A stretch of DNA of 64,000 nt from Paenibacillus melissococcoides (GCA_944800085.1 CALYLO010000001.1:1327001-1391000); one strand, 5' to 3'; positions 35,532 through 44,806 are shown, counted from the first letter of the stretch. The notes: generated from the sequence alone by a model not told the origin. Made by a program: numbers and translations.

Positions 35532-36410
35532 TTGGATATCAAGCAAGACCCGCTCCATGAATTTCTTGCTGCCGTCATCAGCGGCAATGAGGAACAGGCC
35601 CGGGCGATCCTGGCGGCCCATCAAGAGCTTCCCAAATCAAGCCCCCATTATAATGAAAGATTCGCGCAGTCTGCCAAGCTGCTGCTTGATTTCGGCGCCA
35701 ATGCCGACGCGTTCATCGCGGCGAAGGATGATCCCTGCGACGCAAGCTGAGCGCCTTGTGCGGCGCGGCGGGAGCAGCCGGGAATGCGGCGGTGGCGCAA
35801 GTGCTGCTCGAAGCCGGGGCTGACCCGAATGACGGCGAGTCGCTGTATCATGCGGCTGAATCGCCCGAATTTGAATGTCTGGATTTGCTATATCGGTATG
35901 GAGCGGACGTGAACGCGACGCCTGCCTTGTTCCGGAAGCTCGACGGTACGCCGCTTCATTGGGCTGTCGTGCGGGGGCGGTCGCCTTTCATTGTCGAGCT
36001 GCTGCTGAAGCATGGGGCACCGGTCAATGCGAGAAGGGGCGATGGGAAAACGGCATATATGCTGGCCGTTCGTTACGGGCAGCGGGAGCTTACAGACACG
36101 CTGGAGCGGCATGGGGCCTGATCATACCGACTGTCTTTTTGGACGGTACGCCGCCGCCGACAAGCAAGCCGTGCTGGAGATGCTCAACCATGAACCGTCT
36201 CTGCTTACGTCTCTGTCCGATGATGACAGGCGAATGCTCCTGGAATTTGCCGAGTTCGATAAGGCCGAAGCGGTGAAGCTGATGCTGGAGACCGGCTTCG
36301 ATAGCTCGATACAGAGAGAAGAGGGAACGGCGCTGCATATCGCCGGGATGGCATGGACATATCGACAAATCTCCAAGCGTTCCAGACTGTCGACAAAGTC
36401 CTGTCGATAG
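35532..36410 (+). pseudogene. Ankyrin-repeat protein, frameshifted
   Basis: From a TTG at 35532 (GAGGTGATCAA upstream) the frame gives DIKQDPLHEFLAAVISGNEE and QARAILAAHQELP, then SAKLLLDFGANADAFIAAKD, and stops near 35750. A second frame carries NAAVAQVLLEAGADPNDGES, RKLDGTPLHWAVVRGRSPFI, VELLLKHGAPVNARRGDGKT and stops at 36121. A third, again the first frame, continues YAAADKQAVLEMLNHEP and KAEAVKLMLETGFDSSIQRE, then TALHIAGMA before drifting. These are ankyrin helices (GxTPLHxAxxxGxxxxVxxLL). At least two frameshifts, a likely internal gap after the first 40 residues and a lost C-terminus make it a pseudogene. Confidence 0.75.
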
Positions 36411-36459
36411 TCTTTTTTCTTAGGAAGGGCGGGGGTTAGGGCAAATTGGTCCGCGCATG

Positions 36460-36486
36460 AAAATGCTGCACAGGCGCAGCATTTTT
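36460..36486 (+). terminator. Terminator-like hairpin after the ankyrin pseudogene
   Basis: ATGCTGC pairs with GCAGCAT around ACAGGC, followed by five Ts; the A-run before the stem makes it bidirectional. It may also be part of the dispersed GCAGCA repeat family. Confidence 0.6.
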
Positions 36487-36499
36487 AACCTCAACCGGC

Positions 36500-36640
36500 T
36501 AAATTCAGAGAAAATCCTGCAAAATTACATTATTTCACCATTTTGAATGCTATTTATCCCTTGCCGTAGGGTAATTGCTGTATTTTTGCAGCAATCCTAT
36601 TTTCGCATCCTCGTCTCACTGAAATTGCTGCATTCTTGCA
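36500..36640. repeat. Dispersed TGCAG-type repeat cluster (copy 1)
   Basis: AT-rich sequence with repeated modules CCTGCAAAATTACA, TTGCTGTATTTTTGCAGCAA and TTGCTGCATTCTTGCAG. The last two are inverted repeats of about 8 bp. Similar modules are found beside the IS1182 element at 47.9-48.2 kb. It separates the ankyrin pseudogene from an IS1182 relict. Confidence 0.5.
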
Positions 36641-36679
36641 GTATTGGCGGAGCAGGTGACTGGAGTGGCGGGAGTTACT

Positions 36680-37345
36680 GCAGCTTTAGTGGAATGGATA
36701 ACCGGAGTTGTTCTTCTTAAGATAGCGCTTATGCAATGCCTTTTCGGGATTCGCTCCATGCGCCAGACCATGAAGGAAATTGAAACCAATGCCGCGTACC
36801 GTTGGTTTATTGGATATGACTTCAGTTAACCCATCTCTCATTTCTCCACGCTGGGTAAGAATAATGTGCGCCGTTTTCGGGAAACGGGAGTATTTGAAGC
36901 TATCTTTGATCGCATCTTCGAAGAAGCTGCTCGCCATGGTTTCCTTGAACCTGACGTACTGCTCTTTATTGACGCGATACATGTGAAAGCCAGCGCCAAC
37001 AAAAACAAATATGTAAAAGAAATCGTTCACGAGCAAAGCCGAAAGTACCAGGAGCAGTTGGATAAAGAGATCAATAAAGATCGAATTGCGCACGGAAAGA
37101 AACCCTTCGAAAAAAAAGTCCGCAGCGACGCAGTCGACATGTTTGGGCTGAATATGTTGAAGAGGCGAACCACCTTCGCCATACGGAAGAAAATAAACGG
37201 ATTTATGCGCAGAGGAGAGAAACAATACGAGTTTTTACTGATTTATAGGAGAAGCATGGGATGCGGTGGACACCTTACGAGGGTTAATATAGTTCCTTAT
37301 AGTCATGCCATTGGTCTTCATATCTCCAGATTTATTATAATATGA
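36680..37345 (+). pseudogene. IS1182-family transposase relict
   Basis: The N-terminal part LLKIALMQCLFGIRSMRQTM and NAAYRWFIGYDFS ends at a TAA, then the same frame resumes PISHFSTLGKNNVRRFRETG and LFIDAIHVKASANKNKYVKE. After IAHGKKPFEKK most of the catalytic domain is missing, and a shifted frame gives EEANHLRHTEENKRIYAQRR and ETIRVFTDL, stop, EKHGMRWTPYEG, which is the family C-terminus. So the copy has a nonsense codon, a large internal deletion and frameshifts. It differs from the intact IS1182 copy at 48.2 kb in sequence, so it is an older, separate lineage. Confidence 0.75.
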
Positions 37346-37414
37346 AACTAAGTTCGGGAGTAATACCATCGAGTGAATTCTTGTATCCTTCAGCCCCGCT
37401 ATTCAAAGGAAGCG

Positions 37415-37795
37415 ATGATATCACGATATATTGGTAGGACGAACCGGTTGAAGCAGGTGCTGCATTGCACGCTCGCGCCTGTCGAAGAGCAATATATTCA
37501 ATGCGCCGGCTCGGCATCGGCATTGACCGTGGAATACCGCATTCCCGATGAAGCGGGATTTCGGCATTTTGCGGCGGGAATGAAGGCGGAAAACTTGCTA
37601 AGACCCGATGCAGAGATTACATATAGCGGCGGCACCATTTATGTGAAAGACAATGAAGTTCTGAATGCCGGGCAAGCGAGCGAACTATTTCAATACTTTA
37701 TTCAAAATAAGCAAATTCCGCTGCAATATACCGCACGGGAAATAACCAATATGTTCTGGAGTCAACCCTATGATGAGGCATATATAAATCTATAA
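37415..37795 (+). CDS. Hypothetical protein
   Basis: 126 residues from an ATG with AAAGGAAGCG upstream. It starts ISRYIGRTNRLKQVLHCTLA and ends LQYTAREITNMFWSQPYDEA with a short tail. It appears soluble and mixed alpha/beta. No family was recognised. A good ribosome site, normal codon use and a small gene of 48 codons beginning 21 bases downstream suggest a real two-gene unit. It lies directly after an IS1182 relict, so part of its original context may be lost. Confidence 0.5.
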   Translation: MISRYIGRTNRLKQVLHCTLAPVEEQYIQCAGSASALTVEYRIPDEAGFRHFAAGMKAENLLRPDAEITYSGGTIYVKDNEVLNAGQASELFQYFIQNKQIPLQYTAREITNMFWSQPYDEAYINL

Positions 37796-37816
37796 GTGAG
37801 GAAGCGATGGAGAAGC

Positions 37817-37963
37817 ATGTATGAGTTGATGGACGGCGACCGTTGGCTCGAAATGGACGATGAAGAACGGGCGTACGCGGAGGAAAAACGGCGTTGGCAA
37901 GAGCTTGCCCTGCGGTTGAAGGAAAGGCTGCGGGAATCGGGTGAAGGGGAGAGGCGTGCATGA
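37817..37963 (+). CDS. Small acidic/basic helical protein (48 residues)
   Basis: ATGTATGAGTTGATGGAC starts 21 bases after the previous stop, with GGAGAAGC immediately upstream. The product starts MYELMDGDRWLEMDDEERAY and goes on through AEEKRRWQELALRLKERLRE to a short tail. It is highly charged and should form one long helix, possibly a coiled coil. It reads like the second gene of a small unit with 37415-37795. Function unknown; too short for firm assignment. Confidence 0.45.
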   Translation: MYELMDGDRWLEMDDEERAYAEEKRRWQELALRLKERLRESGEGERRA

Positions 37964-38191
37964 CCATCGCTTCCTAACGCAGGTGCGGAAGAGCTGGTTT
38001 CCTGGTCGGCCTCTGTCTAGCCCATCGATGGAATCAAGACGAGGCGGACGGATCGCCTCCCGGCGAAGTATGGAGCTCCTGGCTTCCATTGCTTCATTAA
38101 TTCGGGGCGCGCTGACGGTTTCCAGCACACGGAGGAGCGGATGCCGATTGGATGGTATCCGGCTCTCCCGCTTGAACCTCGCCGGATCGTG

Positions 38192-39148
38192 TTACATAAA
38201 CTTATATTTCCGCATCCATTGATCCAGAAGTTTGATGAACTCCGGTTCGATCGGATCGGCGATCGATTTTTTATACTCTTTTACCAACCCTAGCATCGTA
38301 TGGGCCTTATCATACTTGCGCAATACATGATTCATCTGCGGCACGATATGCCATTCCGCCTCCCCCTTGACGGCTTCCGCCAACATTTTTGCGTGCTCCG
38401 GCGGAGCTTGAATGTCGTTCGAGCCCGTGATGGCCAAGAGGGGGCAGGACACTTCCTTCATATACTCCGCAAGGTTTAGAGCGGCATGTTCTTGAAACCA
38501 TTTGGCGCTTAACTTTATACCTTTAAATTTGATTGTTGGCGTCGCGGAGGAAATCACCTTTTCCATAAAAGCGGCACTTTGCTTTCTGGTTTTCCCCGGC
38601 ACATTAAACAGACGGAACCGCAAGCCCTTGATCCCTTTTGCGGTCTCCATTTCTTGCAGCGCCTGCGCCGACTGACGCGGCATGATGTCATGCACCAAAT
38701 TTTCCAAGGCCCCGGCGATCAGGATCAGCCCCTGCACAGGTTGGCTCGCGTGTGTGACGGGAGCGATGAACGCTCCTTCGCTATGTCCCAGCAGGACGAT
38801 TCGGTTCGGATCGACCTCCGGCCGGGACTGCAGGAAGCGAACGCAAGCTGTGCTGTCCTCCACCAGATCCCAGAACCCGGTTTCATAAAAATCGCCCCCG
38901 CTCGCATGGGTGCCGCGCTTATCGTAGCGCAGCGTTACCAGCCCCATTTTTCCCAATTCGTCCGCCAAGTCTTTATAAATATTCATGTCGAGGCCGCCGC
39001 CGTTGCCGTTTCGATCGCTTTCTCCCGTCCCGGAAATCAGTAAAGTCGCGGGGGCAGGTTGAACCGTGCCGCGCGGCACCGACAACGTTCCTGCCAAAGG
39101 ATAAGCGCTGTCAATCGTTACTTCGATTTCATTACAATTTGCGTTCAT
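38192..39148 (-). CDS. Alpha/beta hydrolase (esterase/peptidase-like)
   Basis: 318 residues with the full alpha/beta hydrolase pattern. LLISGTGESDRNGN holds the oxyanion region, LRYDKRGTHASGG follows, the nucleophile elbow GHSEG carries the catalytic Ser, ITGSNDIQAPPEHA holds the acid, and MNHVLRKYDKA the His. Proteins of this group are often esterases of unknown substrate. The start is 5 bases after the stop of the HTH regulator gene upstream, so both are one operon, and the regulator probably controls the hydrolase. Confidence 0.88.
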   Translation of the reverse strand: MNANCNEIEVTIDSAYPLAGTLSVPRGTVQPAPATLLISGTGESDRNGNGGGLDMNIYKDLADELGKMGLVTLRYDKRGTHASGGDFYETGFWDLVEDSTACVRFLQSRPEVDPNRIVLLGHSEGAFIAPVTHASQPVQGLILIAGALENLVHDIMPRQSAQALQEMETAKGIKGLRFRLFNVPGKTRKQSAAFMEKVISSATPTIKFKGIKLSAKWFQEHAALNLAEYMKEVSCPLLAITGSNDIQAPPEHAKMLAEAVKGEAEWHIVPQMNHVLRKYDKAHTMLGLVKEYKKSIADPIEPEFIKLLDQWMRKYKFM

Positions 39149-39153
39149 GCGGT

Positions 39154-39705
39154 CTATTCTCCCTCACTTTTAGTTTCCGCTTCCGGAATGATGACGAACG
39201 AAATCGTTCGGCGCCGTCTCCCCGGCGCGGGGCCGTGCCGCATTGCTTTTTGCAATGCTTCCTGAAAAGGGGCCATCACTTCTTCGAATTCATCGTCATT
39301 CAAATAAAGGGAGCATTGGCGGTAACCGGCCCCGTCTTGGGCCATATTGCTATCAGGCTGTTCTATATATTTCGAAAAATCATGAATCAGACTGGATACG
39401 AACGTAGTGAAATACCGCAAATGGTCATCTTTTGTTACATTTTCAAGGTCGGCTTCTGTTATATTCACTCCTTCCTGGGACAAGGCGTATACTTTTTCCG
39501 TTACGCCGCGAACTTGGTATTGCTCGACGACAATCAGCACCTCTGCTTCGGCTAATTTATGGAGATGACGATAGAGCGTAGCCTGTGGAACTTCGGGCAG
39601 CAGCTCGTGCAATTGCGAGGCGGTGGCCCGTTGTTGACGCATGACATTCAGAATGAGCTTCATTCTTACCGGATGCAGGATCAAATCCGCTTTATTCTTT
39701 TTCAT
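39154..39705 (-). CDS. ArsR-like winged-helix regulator
   Basis: 183 residues. The first 85 form a winged helix: DLILHPVRMKLILNVMRQQR, TASQLHELLPEVPQATLYRH and LHKLAEAEVLIVVEQYQVRG. The C-terminal 95 residues are a sensor part with no clear match, containing VSSLIHDFSKYIEQPDSNMA and AGYRQCSLYLNDDEFEEVM. It is the first gene of a two-gene operon with an alpha/beta hydrolase. An AT-rich inverted repeat at 39721-39764 just upstream is a candidate site for autoregulation. Confidence 0.85.
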   Translation of the reverse strand: MKKNKADLILHPVRMKLILNVMRQQRATASQLHELLPEVPQATLYRHLHKLAEAEVLIVVEQYQVRGVTEKVYALSQEGVNITEADLENVTKDDHLRYFTTFVSSLIHDFSKYIEQPDSNMAQDGAGYRQCSLYLNDDEFEEVMAPFQEALQKAMRHGPAPGRRRRTISFVIIPEAETKSEGE

Positions 39706-39720
39706 ATGGATTACCGCCTA

Positions 39721-39764
39721 TTATCAATTGTTATCATTATTGATTATATTCTCAATTATGATAA
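39721..39764 (-). promoter_or_regulatory. Candidate operator of the HTH-hydrolase operon
   Basis: TTATCAATTG (39721-39730) and CAATTATGATAA (39753-39764) form an imperfect inverted repeat in an AT-rich region 15-60 bases upstream of the start codon. Its place fits autorepression by the regulator. Confidence 0.45.
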
Positions 39765-39979
39765 TATAGTTCGTCTTTATGGATGTCAAGGTTCTAGTAT
39801 CCTTGGGTTGATAAAGGAGGAGGCAAGCAATGGCGGCAGCTATTGATGAGATGAGCGGCATGCCGAACAGAGACTGGAAAAACAGTTGCAACTCCATTAT
39901 GATCGAACGGTAAGCGAGTTCGGAGCCGTTACAAATGAGCAATTAGGACGAAAATGTAAGAAACAGGAGGGGCATATGC

Positions 39980-42900
39980 TTGGGCTTTGAGCTGGACAAT
40001 CAGATGATTCGATTGCTGTGCGGCCGGTTCTCTTATGAGGACGGAGAAGTCTTGTTCCAATCGCACAAAGTGAGGCTAGCAAGGGAGCAAGAATCGGGTA
40101 CGCCGCGTTACGAAGCATCGGTCGAAGAGGACGATCGCATCCTTCAGGTTTCCGTTGAGTTCCCGCATGATGAGGAGATGAAGGCCGTATGCACTTGTCC
40201 GGTCTTTCATCCCGAGGACCAATACTGCAAACATATTGCCGCGGCACTTATGGCTATTCTCCATGGCCCGCTTATGGACGAAGGGCCGGAGCAGGGACAG
40301 GACGGCAGGCAGGAAGGAGCGGAGGATGCGGGAGAGCGGATTTTGAAGCTGTTCGGGGAGAAGCCGCGCCGCCCCAGCGAAGCCCGCCCTCTCTTCGATG
40401 CCAGAGAGGCGCTTGATGTTGAATTTGGCTGCAAGCCCGTGCCTTGCAGGGATGAGAAGTACCGGTTCGGGCTAGAACTGAGAATCGGCCCGCAACGGTT
40501 GTACAAGGTCCAGCATGTGGAGGAATTGCTCCGGCGAATCGAGCACCGCCAAGCGTGCAAGGTGTCCCGATATTTTACGTACGACCCGGAGCTTCACAGC
40601 TTCCGTCAAGAAAATAACGCGATCCTCCAGCTTCTGATCCAGATGCTTGACAGTGACATGAGGTATACGGAGCCGGCGCATGCTTCCGAACGGCTGCTGC
40701 TGATTCATTCCTCCGTGTGGGAAGAGCTTCTCCCCCTGCTGGCCGCGGCTCCGGCGGTGAAGATGATCCAGGGCGGCAGCAGCTTCGACGGGATCGTGGT
40801 CGCGGACGGTCCGCTCCCGCTCGTTTTCGGGTTCGATCAGTCGCCGACGAAGGAGGAAGGGTATCAACTGGATATAGCAGGTCTGGAACGGGTAATTCCG
40901 ATGACGGCATATGGGTGCGCGCTGTCCGAAGGGAAGCTGTGGAAGCTTCCGCAGGAGCAGCTCAAGCGTCTCGCCGATCTGCAGCGGATCGTCGAAGCAA
41001 CCCGCAGCAGCCGGATTTCGATCAAGCCGGAGCAAGCGGAGCCATTTATGGAGAAGGCCGTCCCGGGCCTGATGAAGCTGGGCCAAGTCCGCATCAGCCA
41101 GTCCGTCTCCGAGCGGATGGTGCGGACGCCGCTTGTCGCCAAGCTGTACCTCGATCGGGTCAAGGATCGGCTCCTTGCCGGATTGGAGTTCCATTACGGC
41201 ACGATCGTCATCAATCCGCTGGAGGGCAGAGATCAGACGGGCGGCGAGGGCCGGATTCTGCTCCGGGACGGAGAGAAGGAGCGGCGAATTCTGGAGCTGC
41301 TAGAGCGCAATTCCTTCGCGAAGACGGAGGGAGGTTTGTTTCTGGCCGATGAAGAGCAGGAGTTCGATTTCCTCCATCATGTGCTGCCTGAACTGGAGAA
41401 GCTTGTCCACGTATTCGCGACCACGGCGGTAAAGCTGAGGCTGCATCCCGGTCCTGTTCGCCCGGCCGTAAAGGTAGAGGTCGACGAGCGCACTGATTGG
41501 CTGGAGTTCAAATTCGAGATGGACGGGATTCCGGAATCGGAGATCCGCCGCATTATCCAGTCTCTCGAAGAAAAACGAAAATACCACCGGCTTCCCAACG
41601 GCGCGCTGCTGCCGCTCGATCGCGCCGAGCTCCAGGAAATCATCGCCTTCTTCAATGACATAGGGATACGGCAGGAGCATATCCAAGGGACAAGGCTCCG
41701 GCTGCCGGTTGCACGGGGGCTTCAATGGGTCGATACGGTGCACGCCGGAAAGGCGGTCCGTCTCGGCAAAGGGTTCCGCAAGCTGTTGGAGCATATGCGG
41801 AATCCCGACCATCTCGAATTCCCCATACCCGCTTCGCTCGCACCGATTTTGCGCGAATACCAGCAGTATGGGTTTCAATGGATGAAGACACTGGCCCATT
41901 ATCGCTTCGGCGGCATATTGGCGGATGAGATGGGCTTGGGCAAGACGATCCAGAGCATTGCCTTCGTGCTCTCCGTGCTGCCGGAAATCCGGGAAGCCGG
42001 CATGCCGGCGCTGATCGTGTCTCCGGCTTCCCTCATGTACAACTGGCGCAATGAGATGAACCGATTCGCGCCCGAGCTTCGCGTCGCCATGGCGGACGGA
42101 AGCAAGGAGGAGAGAAGCCGGATTGTCCGCGATGCGTCCCGCACCGATGTCATCATCACCTCGTACCCGCTGTTGCGCCAGGATATCGGGCAGATGGCGG
42201 GAACGAGGTTCCATACGCTCATATTGGACGAGGCTCAGGCGTTCAAGAACTATGCCACCCTTACGGCCCAAGCCGTCAAGGCGATTCAGGCCCGGCATCG
42301 CTTCGCGCTGACGGGAACTCCTGTAGAGAACCGGTTGGAGGAGCTGTGGTCGATCTGCGACGTTATTTTTCCCGGCCTGTTCCCGGGGAGGCGCGAATTC
42401 AACGAACTGCCGCGGGAGACCGTGGCGCGGCGGGTGCGGCCCTTCCTGCTGCGCCGCATGAAGTCGGATGTGCTGAAGGAACTGCCGGAGAAGATCGAAT
42501 CGCTGCAAGCGTCGCAGCTCCTGCCGGAGCAGAAGAAGCTCTATGTGGCTTATCTCGCCGAGCTGCGGCAGGAGACGGTGAAGCATCTGCGCACAGGCGG
42601 CTTCCGGAAGAACCGGATTAAAATATTGGCGGGCTTGACCCGGCTGCGCCAGATCTGCTGCCATCCCGCCTTGTTCGTCGAAGGCTATGCCGGCAGCTCG
42701 GCGAAGTTCGAACAATTGCTGGACATGATCGCGGAGTGCCGGAGCACGGGCAGGCGCATGCTCGTCTTTTCCCAATTCACGGAGATGCTCGGCCTGATCG
42801 CGCGCGAACTGGGCAAGCAAGGCGTACCGTACTTCTACCTGGACGGCCAGACGCCTGCCCGCGAACGAGTAGAGCTATGCGGCCGGTTCAATCGGGGGGA

Positions 42901-43210
42901 GCGGGACCTGTTCCTTCTCTCGCTGAAGGCGGGAGGAACGGGATTGAACTTGACCGGAGCGGACACGATTATTCTGTACGATCTGTGGTGGAATCCGGCG
43001 GTGGAGCAGCAAGCGGCCGATCGGGCCCACCGGATAGGGCAGAAGAACGTCGTTCAAGTCATCCGTCTCGTGACGCAAGGCACGATTGAAGAGAAGATGC
43101 ATGAGCTCCAGCAGAAAAAAATGAACTTGATTCAAGAAGTGCTTGAACCGGCTCAGGAAGGATTATCCGCCATCACGGAAGAGGAAATCCGGGAGCTGCT
43201 GATGATCTAA
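39980..43210 (+). CDS. SNF2-family helicase with N-terminal SWIM zinc finger
   Basis: 1076 residues from a TTG with AACAGGAGGGGCATATGC upstream. The SWIM zinc finger has Cys71, Cys73, Cys83 and His85 (AVCTCPVFHPEDQYCKHIA). The SNF2 helicase occupies about residues 610-1076, with GGILADEMGLGKTIQSIAFV (Walker A), LDEAQAFKN (motif II), ALTGTPVENRLEELWSI, SLKAGGTGLNLTGADTIILY, WWNPAVEQQAADRAHRIGQK. The middle is the bacterial SNF2_N-associated region. Such proteins (YwqA-like) are ATP-driven DNA translocases of unclear duty. No restriction or methylase partners are nearby. The gene is intact and monocistronic. Confidence 0.92.
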   Translation: MGFELDNQMIRLLCGRFSYEDGEVLFQSHKVRLAREQESGTPRYEASVEEDDRILQVSVEFPHDEEMKAVCTCPVFHPEDQYCKHIAAALMAILHGPLMDEGPEQGQDGRQEGAEDAGERILKLFGEKPRRPSEARPLFDAREALDVEFGCKPVPCRDEKYRFGLELRIGPQRLYKVQHVEELLRRIEHRQACKVSRYFTYDPELHSFRQENNAILQLLIQMLDSDMRYTEPAHASERLLLIHSSVWEELLPLLAAAPAVKMIQGGSSFDGIVVADGPLPLVFGFDQSPTKEEGYQLDIAGLERVIPMTAYGCALSEGKLWKLPQEQLKRLADLQRIVEATRSSRISIKPEQAEPFMEKAVPGLMKLGQVRISQSVSERMVRTPLVAKLYLDRVKDRLLAGLEFHYGTIVINPLEGRDQTGGEGRILLRDGEKERRILELLERNSFAKTEGGLFLADEEQEFDFLHHVLPELEKLVHVFATTAVKLRLHPGPVRPAVKVEVDERTDWLEFKFEMDGIPESEIRRIIQSLEEKRKYHRLPNGALLPLDRAELQEIIAFFNDIGIRQEHIQGTRLRLPVARGLQWVDTVHAGKAVRLGKGFRKLLEHMRNPDHLEFPIPASLAPILREYQQYGFQWMKTLAHYRFGGILADEMGLGKTIQSIAFVLSVLPEIREAGMPALIVSPASLMYNWRNEMNRFAPELRVAMADGSKEERSRIVRDASRTDVIITSYPLLRQDIGQMAGTRFHTLILDEAQAFKNYATLTAQAVKAIQARHRFALTGTPVENRLEELWSICDVIFPGLFPGRREFNELPRETVARRVRPFLLRRMKSDVLKELPEKIESLQASQLLPEQKKLYVAYLAELRQETVKHLRTGGFRKNRIKILAGLTRLRQICCHPALFVEGYAGSSAKFEQLLDMIAECRSTGRRMLVFSQFTEMLGLIARELGKQGVPYFYLDGQTPARERVELCGRFNRGERDLFLLSLKAGGTGLNLTGADTIILYDLWWNPAVEQQAADRAHRIGQKNVVQVIRLVTQGTIEEKMHELQQKKMNLIQEVLEPAQEGLSAITEEEIRELLMI

Positions 43211-43495
43211 TGGAGCGATCGGACCAGAAAGGAGGCTGCGGTCCATGAGCCCCGGGAACCGCATCCAAAACCATTCTCCGCCATCGCGGATACACCCGCT
43301 CTATCCAGCGATGTGATCGGCTGGACGGCAATCAAGCTGTCGAAGCGGGAGGCGATCTCCCCGATAATCGCGTACGGCGCGTCGTTGTTTCGAACCATCT
43401 CATTGCGATCCATTATGCGACGGGGAACGTGAAGCTGCCGCGTTATCCGGGCCGCAGAGGGACGGCGAATTCACCCGTATAGAATAAATCGGCTA

Positions 43496-43731
43496 TTGAA
43501 TTCCAGATGAATCCTGCGATACAATAGAGGCAATATAATGAGAGGGTGAGCAGAAGCCAATGATCTACTAATCCTATCCGCCGCAGAAGGAAGAATGCGA
43601 AGTGCTATGGATAGGATCGGTCTGGGCTTTTGCCTCCATACGGGACGAGAACGGCTCTGCTTAGGAAGCGGAGCTTTGTCTTGGCGCATGCATGCCAGCC
43701 TCCTATCCTTGATTGGATAAGGAGGTTTTTT
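43496..43731 (+). ncRNA. Ribosome-controlled transcription attenuator upstream of the vat remnant
   Basis: A promoter TTGAAT-N18-TACAAT (43496-43525) precedes a leader RNA of about 200 bases. Segment 1 (ATCCTATCC, 43571-43579) pairs perfectly with segment 2 (GGATAGGAT, 43609-43617). Segment 2 can instead pair with segment 3 (TCCTATCC, 43701-43708), the 5' arm of the terminator CCTCCTATCC...GGATAAGGAGG plus six Ts (43699-43731). A tiny reading frame, ATG ATC TAC TAA at 43560-43571, with GAGAGGGTGA in front, ends exactly at segment 1. A ribosome stalled there would hide segment 1, freeing segment 2 to disrupt the terminator. This is the design of antibiotic-induced leaders. A second 41-codon leader frame runs 43595-43720. 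Confidence 0.65.
43699..43731 (+). terminator. Attenuator terminator
   Basis: CCTCCT-ATCC pairs with GGAT-A-AGGAGG around TTGATT, then six Ts. It lies 56 bases before the vat start. Confidence 0.8.
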
Positions 43732-43786
43732 CATGCGGACCTCCTCATTCCGGCGCATGATCAAGTCGAATCGCTGAAAGGATGAT

Positions 43787-43988
43787 ATGAATATGACAGG
43801 ACCGAATCCGCAAGCCAAGTATCCGATCCCCGGAAATAACAACGTGCAGTTCATCCGCAACGTCATCACGATGCCCAACATCGAGGCAGGGGAGTATTCA
43901 TACTATGATGCCATGAACGGAGAATCGTTCGAGGAGCAAGTGCTGTATCATTATGAAGCGATCGGGACCAAGCTGATCATCGGAAAAT
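43787..43988 (+). pseudogene. Vat-type streptogramin A acetyltransferase, 5' remnant
   Basis: About 67 residues match the N-terminus of VatA-like xenobiotic acetyltransferases: MTGPNPQAKYPIPGNNNVQF, NIEAGEYSYYDAMNGESFEE, QVLYHYEAIGTKLIIGKFC. The hexapeptide-repeat beta-helix with the catalytic His, which should follow as CSIGPG, is gone. At about 43988 the sequence passes into a WYL-regulator gene in another frame. The complete enzyme would inactivate streptogramin A antibiotics. This remnant cannot. Its attenuator leader (43496-43731) remains intact in front. Confidence 0.8.
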
Positions 43989-44806
43989 TTTGCTCTCGAA
44001 GCGGCAGGCGCAGCGGGATATCGAGTATCTGGAAGTCTCGCCCCGCGCTCCGCTGCTGTATGTGGCCAAGCACCGGGGCTATATCTATGAGGATAAGGCG
44101 TATATGCTGCCGCTGCTGTACATCACGGAAGAAGAACAGGACGTGTTGAGATTCCTCGCTCATCGGTACCGTCAATATAACTATGAGAACGCGGCTGTCG
44201 TGCAGCGGATTGCCCATGTGCTGGAGCGGTTCGCCGGGCCGCCGGAGGAGGCGGGGGAGCATCGTCTGCCGATCTTCGCCGCTCACCCTCTGCGGATGCA
44301 GCATTGGCAGCTGCTGTCCCATGCGATTCGGGAGCGCCGCATTGTTCAGATCCGTTACCGTGAAGGCGGCCAAGAAGCGGAGCTGCCGATTCGGCCGCTT
44401 CATTTTACTGCATATTACATTTCGGAACTATATTACGGCTTATTGTGAACGGTCATGCAGAAAGCGCGCCTTCCGGCAGGACGGCATTCTCCATGTGCAG
44501 ATAACGGGAGAGACATTCGATCTGGACGAGATAGACCGCACGGATTGGGATGACGCGCCGATTCCGCAGAGAAAGCCCTATTTGGCCCGAATGGAGATGA
44601 GACATCCGCTTCATGGGGAGTCGTGGCACCGGTTACCCGTTTCGCTCCATTCATGATCTGATTTACGATGTCGAGTTCTATGCTCCCGCTTTCTTCATGC
44701 AGCATCTGCTCATTGCGGAGTGGGAGCGGCTGCTGTCCCCGAACTGGCTGCAGGCGAAGCTGCGGGACCGATGCATGCGCATCGCCGCCCGGTTGGAGAA
44801 GCGACG
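43989..44806 (+). pseudogene. WYL-domain HTH transcriptional regulator, frameshifted and 5' truncated
   Basis: The first frame gives LSKRQAQRDIEYLEVSPRAP and LLYVAKHRGYIYEDKAYMLP, the end of the HTH and the linker, then RERRIVQIRYREGGQEAELP and IRPLHFTAYYISELYYG, the WYL core with HFTAYY-like residues. Near 44440 the frame shifts to TAYCERSCRKRAFRQDGILH and VQITGETFDLDEIDRTDWDD, and at about 44635 shifts back to a frame reading FHDLIYDVEFYAPAFFMQ-like sequence and LRDRCMRIAARLEK, the family end. The N-terminal HTH start is missing at the junction with vat. Such regulators sense nucleic acid or metabolites; this one is broken. Confidence 0.7.

Noticed and set aside
39830..39913. 27-codon frame with a strong AAAGGAGGAGG site upstream of the SNF2 gene
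   Set aside because: Very short and without features; a shifted frame reads equally well, so it may be a frameshifted relic. Not enough to call a gene.
41300..42820. 506-codon reverse frame
   Set aside because: Antisense to the SNF2 helicase gene.
39980..43210. SNF2 helicase as part of a phage-defence island
   Set aside because: No methylase, nuclease or other defence partner is next to it; YwqA-like helicases are common single genes.
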